Positions 25,568-33,335 of a stretch of DNA of 64,000 bases are shown one piece after another; positions within the stretch are counted from its first letter, which is position 1; each line of letters opens with the position of its first letter. The translations under genes were made by a program, and so were the position numbers. Source of the stretch: an uncultured Paludibaculum sp. (lineage in GTDB: Bacteria > Acidobacteriota > Terriglobia > Bryobacterales > Bryobacteraceae); the NCBI RefSeq assembly GCF_963665245.1, contig NZ_OY762269.1:248001-312000 (forward strand), written 5' to 3'. The notes below the pieces were generated by a model, which made no database searches, was not told the DNA's origin, and saw only the letters and a program-made list of their open reading frames with translations.

Positions 25568-26730
25568 TTCAGTTTGGCCCAGAGATCGATCGCACTTTGC
25601 TCGATGATACGCTACGATTTGCGGAGCGTCAGGTCACAAATCTCATCGAGAAGCACCCAGGTTTTTACCCCATCTACACGAAAAGCGGTAAGTGGAAACA
25701 CGATGGTCCGGCCTGGACCCATTGGTGTGACGGCTTTCTGCCGGGGATGATGTGGATCTTCCACCGGCGTTCGCTGGAGAATGGCGAGAACAAGCAGTAT
25801 TGGATGGACAAGGCCATCGAGTACAGCCGCCCGCTGGAGCCCCGGCAGTTTGACCGGGACGTGCATGACCTTGGGTTTATCTTCCTTTCCACGTATTACC
25901 GCTGGTATCAGATCACGCGCGAGCCTCGCCTGAACGACGTATTGGTGCAGGCGGGCAAGACGATGTCGCTCCGCTTCCAGGAGCAGGGCCAGTATCTACG
26001 TTCGTTCGTGAGTGAAGACTCCATCTTCATCGACATCATGATGAACGTGGCGGTGATCTTCTACGCCGCTCGCGAGACGAACGACCGGCGTTTGCGCGAG
26101 ATCGCCATCCGGCATGCTCTCACCACGCGGCGGTACCTGGTCCGCGGCGATGGCTCGACCGCGCACGAAGGCCTGTTCGACCTGGAGACCGGCGAGTTTC
26201 TGAAGCAGACGACGCACCAGGGTTATCGGGGCGACTCCTGCTGGTCGCGCGGGCTAGCCTGGTCTCTCTATGGCTTCGGCAGCTGCTATGAGTACACACG
26301 CGATCCTCGATTCCTGGAGACCGCGCAGCGTTGCGCTGACTACTTCCTGACCCATACGAATGCCGATGGCGTGCCCTCGTGGGACTTCAACGCTCCGGAA
26401 GACACGCGCAAGCTGTTGGATACCTCGGCCGCCGCCATTGCGGCGAGCGGACTGTTGCGGCTGTGCCGCATGTTGCCCGATCCGGTGAAAGGCTTCTACT
26501 ACTGGTCGAGTGCACTCCGGATTCTGAAGACGTTGTGTGAGAAGCACACGCAGCAGGACAGCGGAACGTGGGAAGGCATCCTGCAGGGCGGCGTCTACCA
26601 CATCCACAAGGATCTGGGTGTGAATGAGAGCGTCATGTGGGGCGAGTACTTCTTCTGTGAAGCGCTGGAGGCGGCCTTGCGGCACAATCTGGCGAATCAG
26701 AAGAAGCCGAACGGCGCGGGGAAGCTGTAG
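25564..26730 (+). CDS. GH88-family unsaturated glucuronyl hydrolase-like protein
   Basis: A 388-residue (alpha/alpha)6-barrel protein of glycoside hydrolase family 88, which removes unsaturated uronic acids left by polysaccharide lyases. Family features are the HDLGFIF and SIFIDIMMNV segments (matching the two catalytic aspartates), GDSCWSRGLAWSLYG, DTSAAAIAASGLLRL and the end motif NESVMWGEYFFCEAL. It starts with GTG overlapping the previous stop by 4 bp. No signal peptide is seen, so it should be cytoplasmic. It may link to uronate catabolism with the UxuA-like protein at 58303, but it is not adjacent. Confidence 0.85.
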   Translation: MIQFGPEIDRTLLDDTLRFAERQVTNLIEKHPGFYPIYTKSGKWKHDGPAWTHWCDGFLPGMMWIFHRRSLENGENKQYWMDKAIEYSRPLEPRQFDRDVHDLGFIFLSTYYRWYQITREPRLNDVLVQAGKTMSLRFQEQGQYLRSFVSEDSIFIDIMMNVAVIFYAARETNDRRLREIAIRHALTTRRYLVRGDGSTAHEGLFDLETGEFLKQTTHQGYRGDSCWSRGLAWSLYGFGSCYEYTRDPRFLETAQRCADYFLTHTNADGVPSWDFNAPEDTRKLLDTSAAAIAASGLLRLCRMLPDPVKGFYYWSSALRILKTLCEKHTQQDSGTWEGILQGGVYHIHKDLGVNESVMWGEYFFCEALEAALRHNLANQKKPNGAGKL

Positions 26731-26747
26731 GCGGAAGCTTTCAGCCG

Positions 26748-26906
26748 TCAGCGATCAGCTGTCAGCCTGCACGCCGGGATTGTGGATTTGCGGGGCCTCT
26801 CGGGGCCCCGTTGTCGTTTCAACGGTACCCTCTTTGAGAAATACGCAACGGTTCCAGCGTCGGGCGGTCCGGAGCTGACCGCTAACAGCTGATGGCTGAT
26901 CGCTGA
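26748..26906. repeat. Inverted-repeat element between convergent genes
   Basis: A perfect 12-bp inverted repeat, TCAGCGATCAGC at 26748-26759 and GCTGATCGCTGA at 26895-26906, closes a 159-bp segment that contains GGGGCCTCTCGGGGCCCC. Both arms sit in longer runs of CAGC/TCAG-like sequence (TCAGCCGTCAGCG, ACAGCTGATGG). The same core arm occurs in the two 143-bp elements at 32584 and 39278. It occupies the gap between the convergent GH88 gene and the membrane protein gene. Confidence 0.7.
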
Positions 26907-26916
26907 CACCTGATAG

Positions 26917-29286
26917 CTACTGCGCTACCGCGTGCTTACTCGTGAGCTTCAGCGTCACCAACGCCACCAGATAGAGCGCCGCGCCGATGAGCAGCGTCAT
27001 CCGCAGTCCCAGGTAGATCGCCAGGAAGATCGCTCCGCAGGAGCCTAGCACGCTGGCTGCAGCGTTCAGCGACCACGCCCAGCGGACCGAGGGCGAATGC
27101 CAGCCCTCCAGACGCGTCAAGCCGCTGGGGAAGGGGATGCCCATGGCGAATCCGGCGGGAGCGATGAGCAGCACAGTGATGAGCATCTTCACCGGCAACG
27201 GCAGGGCCTCGCCCGCGTCGATGATGGGTTTCACGCTGAACGCGAGGATCGTCACAATGGCCGTGACGGCGCACAGGGCGTATACCAGGCGGTCGTCCTT
27301 GCCGCGCACCAGGCGGCGGCTCGCATAGCTGCCCAGGCCGCTGGAGACCAGCATCGAGAAGATGACGACGGTCAACGCGTAGGTGGGGTGGCCCAGGAAC
27401 AGCACCAACTTCTGGATGAGGCCCACCTGCACGAGGATGTAGCCGGCCCCCAGGCATAGGAAGTAGAGCAGGAATGTGGGGACGCCGGGCTCGCGCGGCA
27501 GGCGGGTCTTCAGGAGGAATGGCGGTAGGGCCAGTGTAATGAATGTGGCCAGCAGGCTGACGCCCAACAGCGAGAAGAGCGTCGGGACGGCCAGGTTCAC
27601 CTTGAAGTCGGCGTTGGCGTGCTCGGCTGTGGACCGGAAGTTCCAGATGTCGCGCGGCTGGACGGTGTAGAAGAAGAACGGGCGGTCGTCGGGTACGGGC
27701 GTGACATCGTACGGATAATCGTTGAACCACGCCGTCTCGTTCTTCGCCGTCAGGAACGATGAGAACTGGTTGTTGGGGCCCTGGCCGGGCAGATAGAGAA
27801 TCTCGAAGCCGCCCTTGGCGGCCGCCAGCGCGGCCTTTTCCAGATCTTCCACCCGGAACGGTTTGCGCGAGATGAGGACGGTGTCGGTGGCGCCCCAGGT
27901 GTTCAGCCTCTGCACGTCTTCACGGACGACGATCACGTGGCGGGCGAAGTCGTGCTCGCCCAGTTTGTGCATGGCGGCGCGGGCCAGCGACAACAGGCGC
28001 AGCGACTCGCGCGGCGGATCGAAGCCCCAGCGCGTGAAGGCCAGCACGCCGTCGTCGGTGAGATGCGACAGGTAATCTTCGAAGGCTTCGGTCGTGTAGA
28101 GATTGTTTTCCGAGAGGGCAAAGGCGCCAGCGGCGGTTGAGGCCCACGTGTCGACCAGCGTGGCCTGCAGGAGTTGGTACTTCTCTTTTGAGCGGCGCAC
28201 GAAACTGCGGCCGTCTTCCACGACGATGTGCGCCTCGGGCCGGGCGTAGAGGTCGCGGCTCTGCTTCTGGAAGCGGCCGCGCATGATGGTCTCGGCGATG
28301 ATCGGGTTGATCTCCACGCCGGTGACGTCCTTCGAGCCGGAGCCGATGGCGCGAGCCACATCCCAGCCGCCGCCGGCGCCGATGATCAGCGTCTTGGCGC
28401 CCGGGCGCAGTTGGTAGGGGAAGCCCGGTCCGTGAGCGGCGAGTTCCGCGCGATCTTTGTCCGTGAGGTGGTCGAGATCAAACTGTGGAATGCCAGTGGT
28501 GGCGTCGGCGTCAATCACCACCAGCAGGCTCTGGTCCTTGGCATCCTGCCGGACCGAGATGCGGGAAAAGCTATTCCACTGGACAAAGACTTCGGCGGCT
28601 AGCTTGCTGCCTTTGGCGCTGCTGATGTCCAGGATCGGCTTCCGCTTGTTGACGATGATCAGGGCCACCAGAAAGAGGGCCAGAGCCACGCCAAGAGCAC
28701 GGCCCGTGGTGGCGCGCGCCAGGCCGAACCAGACGGCCGCCGCGGCGGCGAAGAGAACGGCGGCGGAGAGCAGCGCGCCGGGTCCGCCCACGATGTTCAG
28801 CAGGGGGATCACCAGCAGGCAGCCGCCGGCCGCGCCCACCAGATCGTAGAAATAGACGCGATCGACCCGATGGATCGTCTCGGCGATCGCCAGCGAAACG
28901 ATCATGCCGGAAAGCAGGAAGGGCAGGGCAGCGGCGAAGTAGACCATCGCCAGCGTTCGGAAGCCAGAGGGCTGGCCGGCCAGATTCAGGATGAGGGCGA
29001 GGGAAAGGACGACCGCTCCGGAGTTCAGCGCCGAGAGGACGCCCAGGCGGTGGAATAGCTTTTCACCGCGGGCAACAATGTAGTACGACAACACGCCGCC
29101 GCTGCCCAGGCCGAAGAGGGCAATGGAGATGGCCAGGAACGCGAAGTGATAGTAGAAGACCACCGAGAAGATGCGCGTCAGCGACAGCTCAAGGATGAGC
29201 GTCGCCCCCGTCGTCAGAGCGACAGCGCCGTAGAGGATGGGCCAAGCTGTAAATTTGCCCGAAAGCGAAGAAGAGACGATCGACAA
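26917..29286 (-). CDS. Membrane-bound spermidine-synthase-like methyltransferase-fold protein
   Basis: A 789-residue protein with about seven N-terminal and about seven C-terminal membrane helices flanking a soluble SAM-binding-type domain. That domain carries TLIIGAGGGWDVARAIGSG, then VTGVEINPI and IVVEDGRSFV. This layout is that of the large integral-membrane spermidine synthase-like proteins, whose reaction is mostly unproven. A TTG start at 29286 is chosen because it follows the MBL gene stop by 29 bp; the longer frame to 29379 would overlap that gene and has no better site. It is the third gene of OPT-MBL-this. Confidence 0.78.
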   Translation of the reverse strand: MSIVSSSLSGKFTAWPILYGAVALTTGATLILELSLTRIFSVVFYYHFAFLAISIALFGLGSGGVLSYYIVARGEKLFHRLGVLSALNSGAVVLSLALILNLAGQPSGFRTLAMVYFAAALPFLLSGMIVSLAIAETIHRVDRVYFYDLVGAAGGCLLVIPLLNIVGGPGALLSAAVLFAAAAAVWFGLARATTGRALGVALALFLVALIIVNKRKPILDISSAKGSKLAAEVFVQWNSFSRISVRQDAKDQSLLVVIDADATTGIPQFDLDHLTDKDRAELAAHGPGFPYQLRPGAKTLIIGAGGGWDVARAIGSGSKDVTGVEINPIIAETIMRGRFQKQSRDLYARPEAHIVVEDGRSFVRRSKEKYQLLQATLVDTWASTAAGAFALSENNLYTTEAFEDYLSHLTDDGVLAFTRWGFDPPRESLRLLSLARAAMHKLGEHDFARHVIVVREDVQRLNTWGATDTVLISRKPFRVEDLEKAALAAAKGGFEILYLPGQGPNNQFSSFLTAKNETAWFNDYPYDVTPVPDDRPFFFYTVQPRDIWNFRSTAEHANADFKVNLAVPTLFSLLGVSLLATFITLALPPFLLKTRLPREPGVPTFLLYFLCLGAGYILVQVGLIQKLVLFLGHPTYALTVVIFSMLVSSGLGSYASRRLVRGKDDRLVYALCAVTAIVTILAFSVKPIIDAGEALPLPVKMLITVLLIAPAGFAMGIPFPSGLTRLEGWHSPSVRWAWSLNAAASVLGSCGAIFLAIYLGLRMTLLIGAALYLVALVTLKLTSKHAVAQ

Positions 29287-29315
29287 ACCTCTATGATACT
29301 CGTTGGCTCGTGGGA

Positions 29316-30104
29316 TTACCCGATATCGAAAACAAAGGGTTTTCCATGCTCCGGCTGAGCGTAGCGCACGTCTGGGCACTTGAGCTTCATGGCAGCCTGG
29401 AACATGGCCGGGTTCACGGAATTGTCAGGGAACATGTCGTAGTGGCAGGGGATGGCGGCCTTGGGCTTCACGGCCTCGGCCAACTGGGCCGCTTCCCAGA
29501 ACGATAGATTGTTGAAGCCTCCGTTAATGCACGTGATGAGCAGGTCGGGCTTGTGGGCCGCCGCCTCATGCAGTAGATCGGTGTAGTCGGTGTCGCCGGT
29601 GATGTAGATCTTCGGGCCGTTGCCGAACTGTAGCAGGAAGCCCATGTGGTTCAGGTCCGTTGTGTCGGTAGGCAGGGCGAACGTACCGCGCAGCTTGAGA
29701 TCGCGGAATTCGAATTCGCACTGCGGCCAGGCGGCCTGGATGCGGCCCGACTCGACGCCCTCCTGCCGGAAGACGTCGCAGCTGGGATGCGGGCCCAGGA
29801 ACGTGAAAACGTCCTTGTTGCGCAGGTTGCGAATGGTCTCGGGATCCGTGTGGTCCTGGTGGTTGTGTGTGCAGGTGAACAGATCGATATCGAGCTCTTC
29901 GGGCTGGATCAGGATGGGGACGGCGCGCGAGAGGTTGATGCCGGAGGAGTGCCCGAGGGCGGCGCACGAGTCAGTGAGGTAGAGGTCGACCCCGGCCAGC
30001 GTGCCTTCCGGGCTCTTGAAGAGAAAACTGTTCTGGCCCAGCCACCACAGCCCGACCGAGCCTTTCGCAACGGGAAAGGCTCGGATGTCGTGCATGAGGC
30101 TCAT
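29316..30104 (-). CDS. Metallo-beta-lactamase-fold hydrolase (UlaG-like)
   Basis: A 262-residue MBL-fold enzyme. The metal-binding motif is THNHQDHTDP, followed by IYITGDTDYTDLL and the late histidine in AIPCHYDMF. The overall sequence resembles the UlaG (L-ascorbate-6-phosphate lactonase) group rather than beta-lactamases, for example WWLGQNSFLFKSPEG. The actual substrate is unknown. The start is 11 bp after the OPT transporter stop, so transporter and hydrolase are likely co-transcribed. Confidence 0.87.
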   Translation of the reverse strand: MSLMHDIRAFPVAKGSVGLWWLGQNSFLFKSPEGTLAGVDLYLTDSCAALGHSSGINLSRAVPILIQPEELDIDLFTCTHNHQDHTDPETIRNLRNKDVFTFLGPHPSCDVFRQEGVESGRIQAAWPQCEFEFRDLKLRGTFALPTDTTDLNHMGFLLQFGNGPKIYITGDTDYTDLLHEAAAHKPDLLITCINGGFNNLSFWEAAQLAEAVKPKAAIPCHYDMFPDNSVNPAMFQAAMKLKCPDVRYAQPEHGKPFVFDIG

Positions 30105-30115
30105 AACAGTTGATG

Positions 30116-32146
30116 CTACATGATCGCCGTGGGTGGCGCGGGTTCGTTCGGATCGCCCGCCTTGGTCAGTGGCCAGCGGATCATCAGCAGGGCCAGCAAC
30201 ACCAGGACGATGAGGCCGGCGGCCGTGGGCGGCTGGTTGAAGAAGCTGAAGATCGTGGCCAGCGGCTTGTCGGCGATGTTGAAGCCGGCCTTGACCAGGC
30301 CCATCAGCGCTTCACCGGCAATGAGGCCCGACGCGATGAGCACCGAGGCGTTCTCGACCCGCGCCTTCTGTGCGTCGTTGAAGCCCTTCTTGTCCCGTGC
30401 CTCGTCCATCAGCCAGCGGATCACGCCGCCAACGAAGATGGCGAACGTGGTTTCCAGCGGCAGGTACATGCCGACGCTGAAGAGCATGGGGCTCTTCACC
30501 TGCAGCAGGATCAGGGCGAGGCCCATGCAGATGCCCACCACCACCAGCGGCCACGCCATGTCGCCGCCGACGATGCCCTGGCTCAGCATGGCCATCAGGC
30601 CGGCCTGCGGAGCCGAGAGTTTCGCGTCGCCAAAGCCGATGCCGCCCTCCTTGATGTTGCCCATGTGGAGCAGCAGCAGGGGGAAGTAAAGCACCAGGCT
30701 GGCCACGGCGATACCGATGAAGTCGCCCAACTGCATGGAGCGCGGCGTGCCACCCAGGATGTGGCCGACCTTCAGATCCTGCAGCATCTCGCCGGCGACG
30801 GCGGACGACACGCACACCACGGCGGCGACGCCCAGCACGGCAGCCACGCCGGTCATGCCCTTCACTCCGATGGCCACCATCATCAGCGCGGCGATGATGA
30901 GCGTGGAAAGGGTGAGGCCACTGATGGGATTATTCGACGATCCGATGATGCCTACCAGATTCCCCGAGACCGCGGCGAAGAAGAAGCCGAGGATGATCAT
31001 CACAACGGCTGCTACTATGGCGGCGGCGATGGAGCCGGCGAAGAAGTTGTAAAGGGCGATCATGGCGGCAAACGTGGCGCCCAGGCCCAGGAACACGGTC
31101 CTGAAGCTCAGATCGACCTGTGTGCGATCCTGCGCCTCGCCCTGTCCGCCGGCCTTTTTGAGGTCGGCCACCGCGCGGCCGATACCGCTGGCGAGAGCCT
31201 TGCGCATTTTGAACATCGTGTAGCTGGCGCCTACCAGCATGCCGCCCACGGCGATGGGTCGCACGATGTTGCGCCAGATCTGGTTGGAGATGGCGTCCCA
31301 TTCCTCAATGCCGGAGCCGGCTGGAAGGGTCTTGGCGATCTCGGGTCCCAGGAAGTACGCCAGCAGTGGCACCATCAGGCCCCACGCCAGCAGGCCGCCC
31401 GCGAAGTTCAGGGCGCCCAGGCGCGCGCCGATGATGTAGCCCACGCCCAAATAGGCCGGGCTGACGGCGGGCAGCGAGAACTTCGAGACGCCGCCCACGT
31501 TGAGGATCCGGTCGGCGCCGAGCTTAACCGTGCTCTTGCCGATCTCGCCCACGTTCAGCAGGAAGTCCTTGCTGGCGGAGAAGAGCTTCAGTTCACCCAG
31601 TAGATAGGTGAAGCCACCGATACCCATGGACTGGAACAGCGTCGCGGCCGCGTCGGAGCCGCGCTGTCCGGCCTTATGGATTTCGGCCGCGGCGGACGAT
31701 TCAGGGTAGGGTAGTTCCGGGTCTTCCACCATCACGCGCCGCAGCAGCGTGACGAACAGGATGCCCAGAGTGCCGCCCACCAGCATCAGAACGCTGGACT
31801 GCCAGTAGGCTTCAAAGGAGTCGAACCTGGTCCAAGCCTTGACGATGACGAATGCGGGGATCGTAAAGATGGCGCCGGCGGCGACGGATTCGCCAATGCT
31901 GCCGACGGTACGGGCGATGTTCTCTTCGAGGATCGATCCCTTGAAGAGGCGCAGGACTGCCATGCCGATCACGGCCGCTGGGTACGTGGCGGCAATGGTC
32001 TGGCCGGCGCGCAATCCCAGGTAGGCATTGGCGGCGCCGAGAATGACAGTCATGACGAGACCTAGGAGGACTGCGCGGAGTGTGAACTCCGCCATTTTCA
32101 TGTCCGGTGGGACAAAAGGCTTGTGTTGGTGTTGCGGGTTAGCCAT
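30116..32146 (-). CDS. OPT-family oligopeptide transporter
   Basis: A 676-residue inner-membrane transporter with about 15 hydrophobic segments. It belongs to the bacterial OPT (oligopeptide or metal-chelate) branch. Typical stretches are NAYLGLRAGQTIAATYPAAV, SVGESVAAG-like SIGESVAAGAIFTIPAF, ELPYPESSAAAEIHKAG and GIGGFTYLLGELKLF. It probably brings in small peptides or peptide-like siderophores by proton symport. It leads the three-gene minus-strand unit with the MBL hydrolase and the large membrane protein. Confidence 0.9.
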   Translation of the reverse strand: MANPQHQHKPFVPPDMKMAEFTLRAVLLGLVMTVILGAANAYLGLRAGQTIAATYPAAVIGMAVLRLFKGSILEENIARTVGSIGESVAAGAIFTIPAFVIVKAWTRFDSFEAYWQSSVLMLVGGTLGILFVTLLRRVMVEDPELPYPESSAAAEIHKAGQRGSDAAATLFQSMGIGGFTYLLGELKLFSASKDFLLNVGEIGKSTVKLGADRILNVGGVSKFSLPAVSPAYLGVGYIIGARLGALNFAGGLLAWGLMVPLLAYFLGPEIAKTLPAGSGIEEWDAISNQIWRNIVRPIAVGGMLVGASYTMFKMRKALASGIGRAVADLKKAGGQGEAQDRTQVDLSFRTVFLGLGATFAAMIALYNFFAGSIAAAIVAAVVMIILGFFFAAVSGNLVGIIGSSNNPISGLTLSTLIIAALMMVAIGVKGMTGVAAVLGVAAVVCVSSAVAGEMLQDLKVGHILGGTPRSMQLGDFIGIAVASLVLYFPLLLLHMGNIKEGGIGFGDAKLSAPQAGLMAMLSQGIVGGDMAWPLVVVGICMGLALILLQVKSPMLFSVGMYLPLETTFAIFVGGVIRWLMDEARDKKGFNDAQKARVENASVLIASGLIAGEALMGLVKAGFNIADKPLATIFSFFNQPPTAAGLIVLVLLALLMIRWPLTKAGDPNEPAPPTAIM

Positions 32147-32286
32147 TCGGGTATAAACTCCCTGAACCGGAGATCATGATACTGGTTTAGGGCGAGTTCC
32201 CGCTAGTGCGCGATTTGCCCCAAGGGACGGGAAGGTGGGGGAGCCGCTAAGTGTTGGAACTCGTGCAGTTTCCAGACGGGGCTCGA

Positions 32287-32303
32287 TTGGCACACCACGT
32301 GCA
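32287..32303 (+). promoter_or_regulatory. Candidate sigma-54 (-24/-12) promoter for ferredoxin
   Basis: TTGGCACACCACGTGCA fits the -24/-12 consensus closely: TTGGCAC at -24, and GC of the -12 box exactly 10 nt after the GG pair. It misses one consensus T in the -12 box. The predicted start is about 12 nt downstream and about 17 nt before the ferredoxin ATG. No enhancer-binding protein gene was seen in this window. Confidence 0.42.
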
Positions 32304-32330
32304 TGAAGCATAAACGGAGCCCTTACTCTT

Positions 32331-32582
32331 ATGGCCTACGTCATCACCGAAACCTGTACCAAAGACAACCATTGCATCGACGCCTGTCCCGTGAACTGCA
32401 TTCATCCGACCCCCGACGAGCCGGGTTATGAGGAAACCGCCCAGTTGTTTGTGAACCCGGGCGAATGCATCGACTGCGGCGCCTGCGTGCCCGTTTGCCC
32501 CACGACCTCGATCTACGTGTTGGAAGAACTGCCCGGCGAACTGGCCGGCTTCGCGGACAAGAACGCGGGCTTCTACAACTAA
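32331..32582 (+). CDS. Ferredoxin with two iron-sulfur clusters
   Basis: An 83-residue electron carrier. Eight cysteines in two groups are visible: C9, C15, C19, C23 (CTKDNHCIDACPVNC) and C46, C49, C52, C56 (CIDCGACVPVCP). The sequence MAYVITETCTK resembles the FdxA-type 7Fe/8Fe ferredoxins, so either a [3Fe-4S][4Fe-4S] or two [4Fe-4S] arrangement is possible. It is a single-gene unit with a candidate sigma-54 promoter upstream and the first 143-bp repeat immediately downstream. Its redox partner is not indicated by neighbours. Confidence 0.92.
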   Translation: MAYVITETCTKDNHCIDACPVNCIHPTPDEPGYEETAQLFVNPGECIDCGACVPVCPTTSIYVLEELPGELAGFADKNAGFYN

Positions 32583-32583
32583 A

Positions 32584-32726
32584 CACTCACGTTCGGAGTT
32601 ACGGTGACGTATTTGCGACACAGCCGTCAGCGATCAGTTCTCAGCCGTCAGCTACGCCAGCACGGGCTGATCGCTGAGAGCCTACTGCCGATACGTGCGC
32701 GAACCTCTGAAACGATGTATTGAGCC
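32584..32726. repeat. 143-bp dispersed element, copy A
   Basis: Begins 2 bp after the ferredoxin stop. The same 143-bp length and high identity are found at 39278-39420 directly after ispF. Shared segments include CACTCACGTTCGG, TTACGGTGACGTATTTGCGA, CAGCCGTCAGCGATCAG and GGGCTGATCGCTGAGAGC. A perfect 11-bp inverted repeat (TCAGCGATCAG at 32627-32637, CTGATCGCTGA at 32667-32677) gives a stem with a 29-nt loop. The family is not recognised. Confidence 0.85.
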
Positions 32727-32780
32727 TCTGTCTGTGTGTGATTTGCCCGGCCTACGGGTGCCATGTGTGTTCCTCCGAAA

Positions 32781-32815
32781 GGCCCGGTGCGGATTGGTCG
32801 CGCCGGGCCCTTTTT
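32781..32815 (+). terminator. Strong rho-independent terminator
   Basis: The stem GGCCCGGTGCG / CGCGCCGGGCC at 32781-32809 is followed by CTTTTT. It would end transcription from the ferredoxin side after the repeat element. On the opposite strand the hairpin is followed by only three T, so it may also weakly end the yqeY transcript, whose stop is 36 bp away. Confidence 0.82.
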
Positions 32816-32844
32816 CGGCTGGATCCCGTTGATGGCGGTCGGCC

Positions 32845-33291
32845 CTAGCTGAGCCGCGCGCGGATCTTGTCACTCATGACTTTCCCGTCCACGCGCTTGC
32901 CGGCCAGTTTCGCCTTGGCGGCAGTCATCACCTGGCCCATCTGTTTCGGGCTGTTGGCCCCAGTCTCGGTGATGGCGGCGGCAATGGCGGCCTCGACCTC
33001 TTCTTCGCTGGCGCCGGCCGGCATGTAGGTCTCAATCAGGCGCAGTTCCGTCTCTTCCTTGTCCGCCTGCTCGGCCCGGCCGCCCTTCCTGAACATGTCC
33101 GCGGAATCCCTGCGCTGCTTGATCAGCGAGTTCAGAACCTTCATTTCCGCGGCCTCGTCCAACTCCTTCATGGAGTCGACCTTCTCCTTCATCAGGGCCG
33201 CCTTCATCATCCGGAGAGCGCTGAGGCGCGCCTCCTCCTTGGCTTTCATGGCGGTCACCATGTCCTTCTGCAACTGATCGAGGAGCGGCAT
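32845..33291 (-). CDS. yqeY: GatB/YqeY domain protein
   Basis: A 148-residue YqeY-family protein, similar to the C-terminal tRNA-contacting domain of GatB. It has the N-terminal helical segment LLDQLQKDMVTAMKAKEEAR, followed by LSALRMMKAAL. The end region is typical: SPKQMGQVMTAAKAKLAGKR, then VDGKVMSDKIRARL. These small proteins are suspected to act on tRNA or translation, but no reaction is proven. It is divergent from the aminotransferase-serA operon, about 44 bp apart. Confidence 0.93.
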   Translation of the reverse strand: MPLLDQLQKDMVTAMKAKEEARLSALRMMKAALMKEKVDSMKELDEAAEMKVLNSLIKQRRDSADMFRKGGRAEQADKEETELRLIETYMPAGASEEEVEAAIAAAITETGANSPKQMGQVMTAAKAKLAGKRVDGKVMSDKIRARLS

Positions 33292-33335
33292 ATTTGTTAT
33301 CCTGTTTCCTACTTCCCGTTTATTTTCCCACAGCC

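Noticed and set aside
30110..31603. 497-residue open frame opposite the OPT transporter gene
   Set aside because: It is rich in His, Gln, Arg, Asp and Gly with no domain, and lies wholly inside a real membrane-protein gene on the other strand; typical high-GC antisense artefact.
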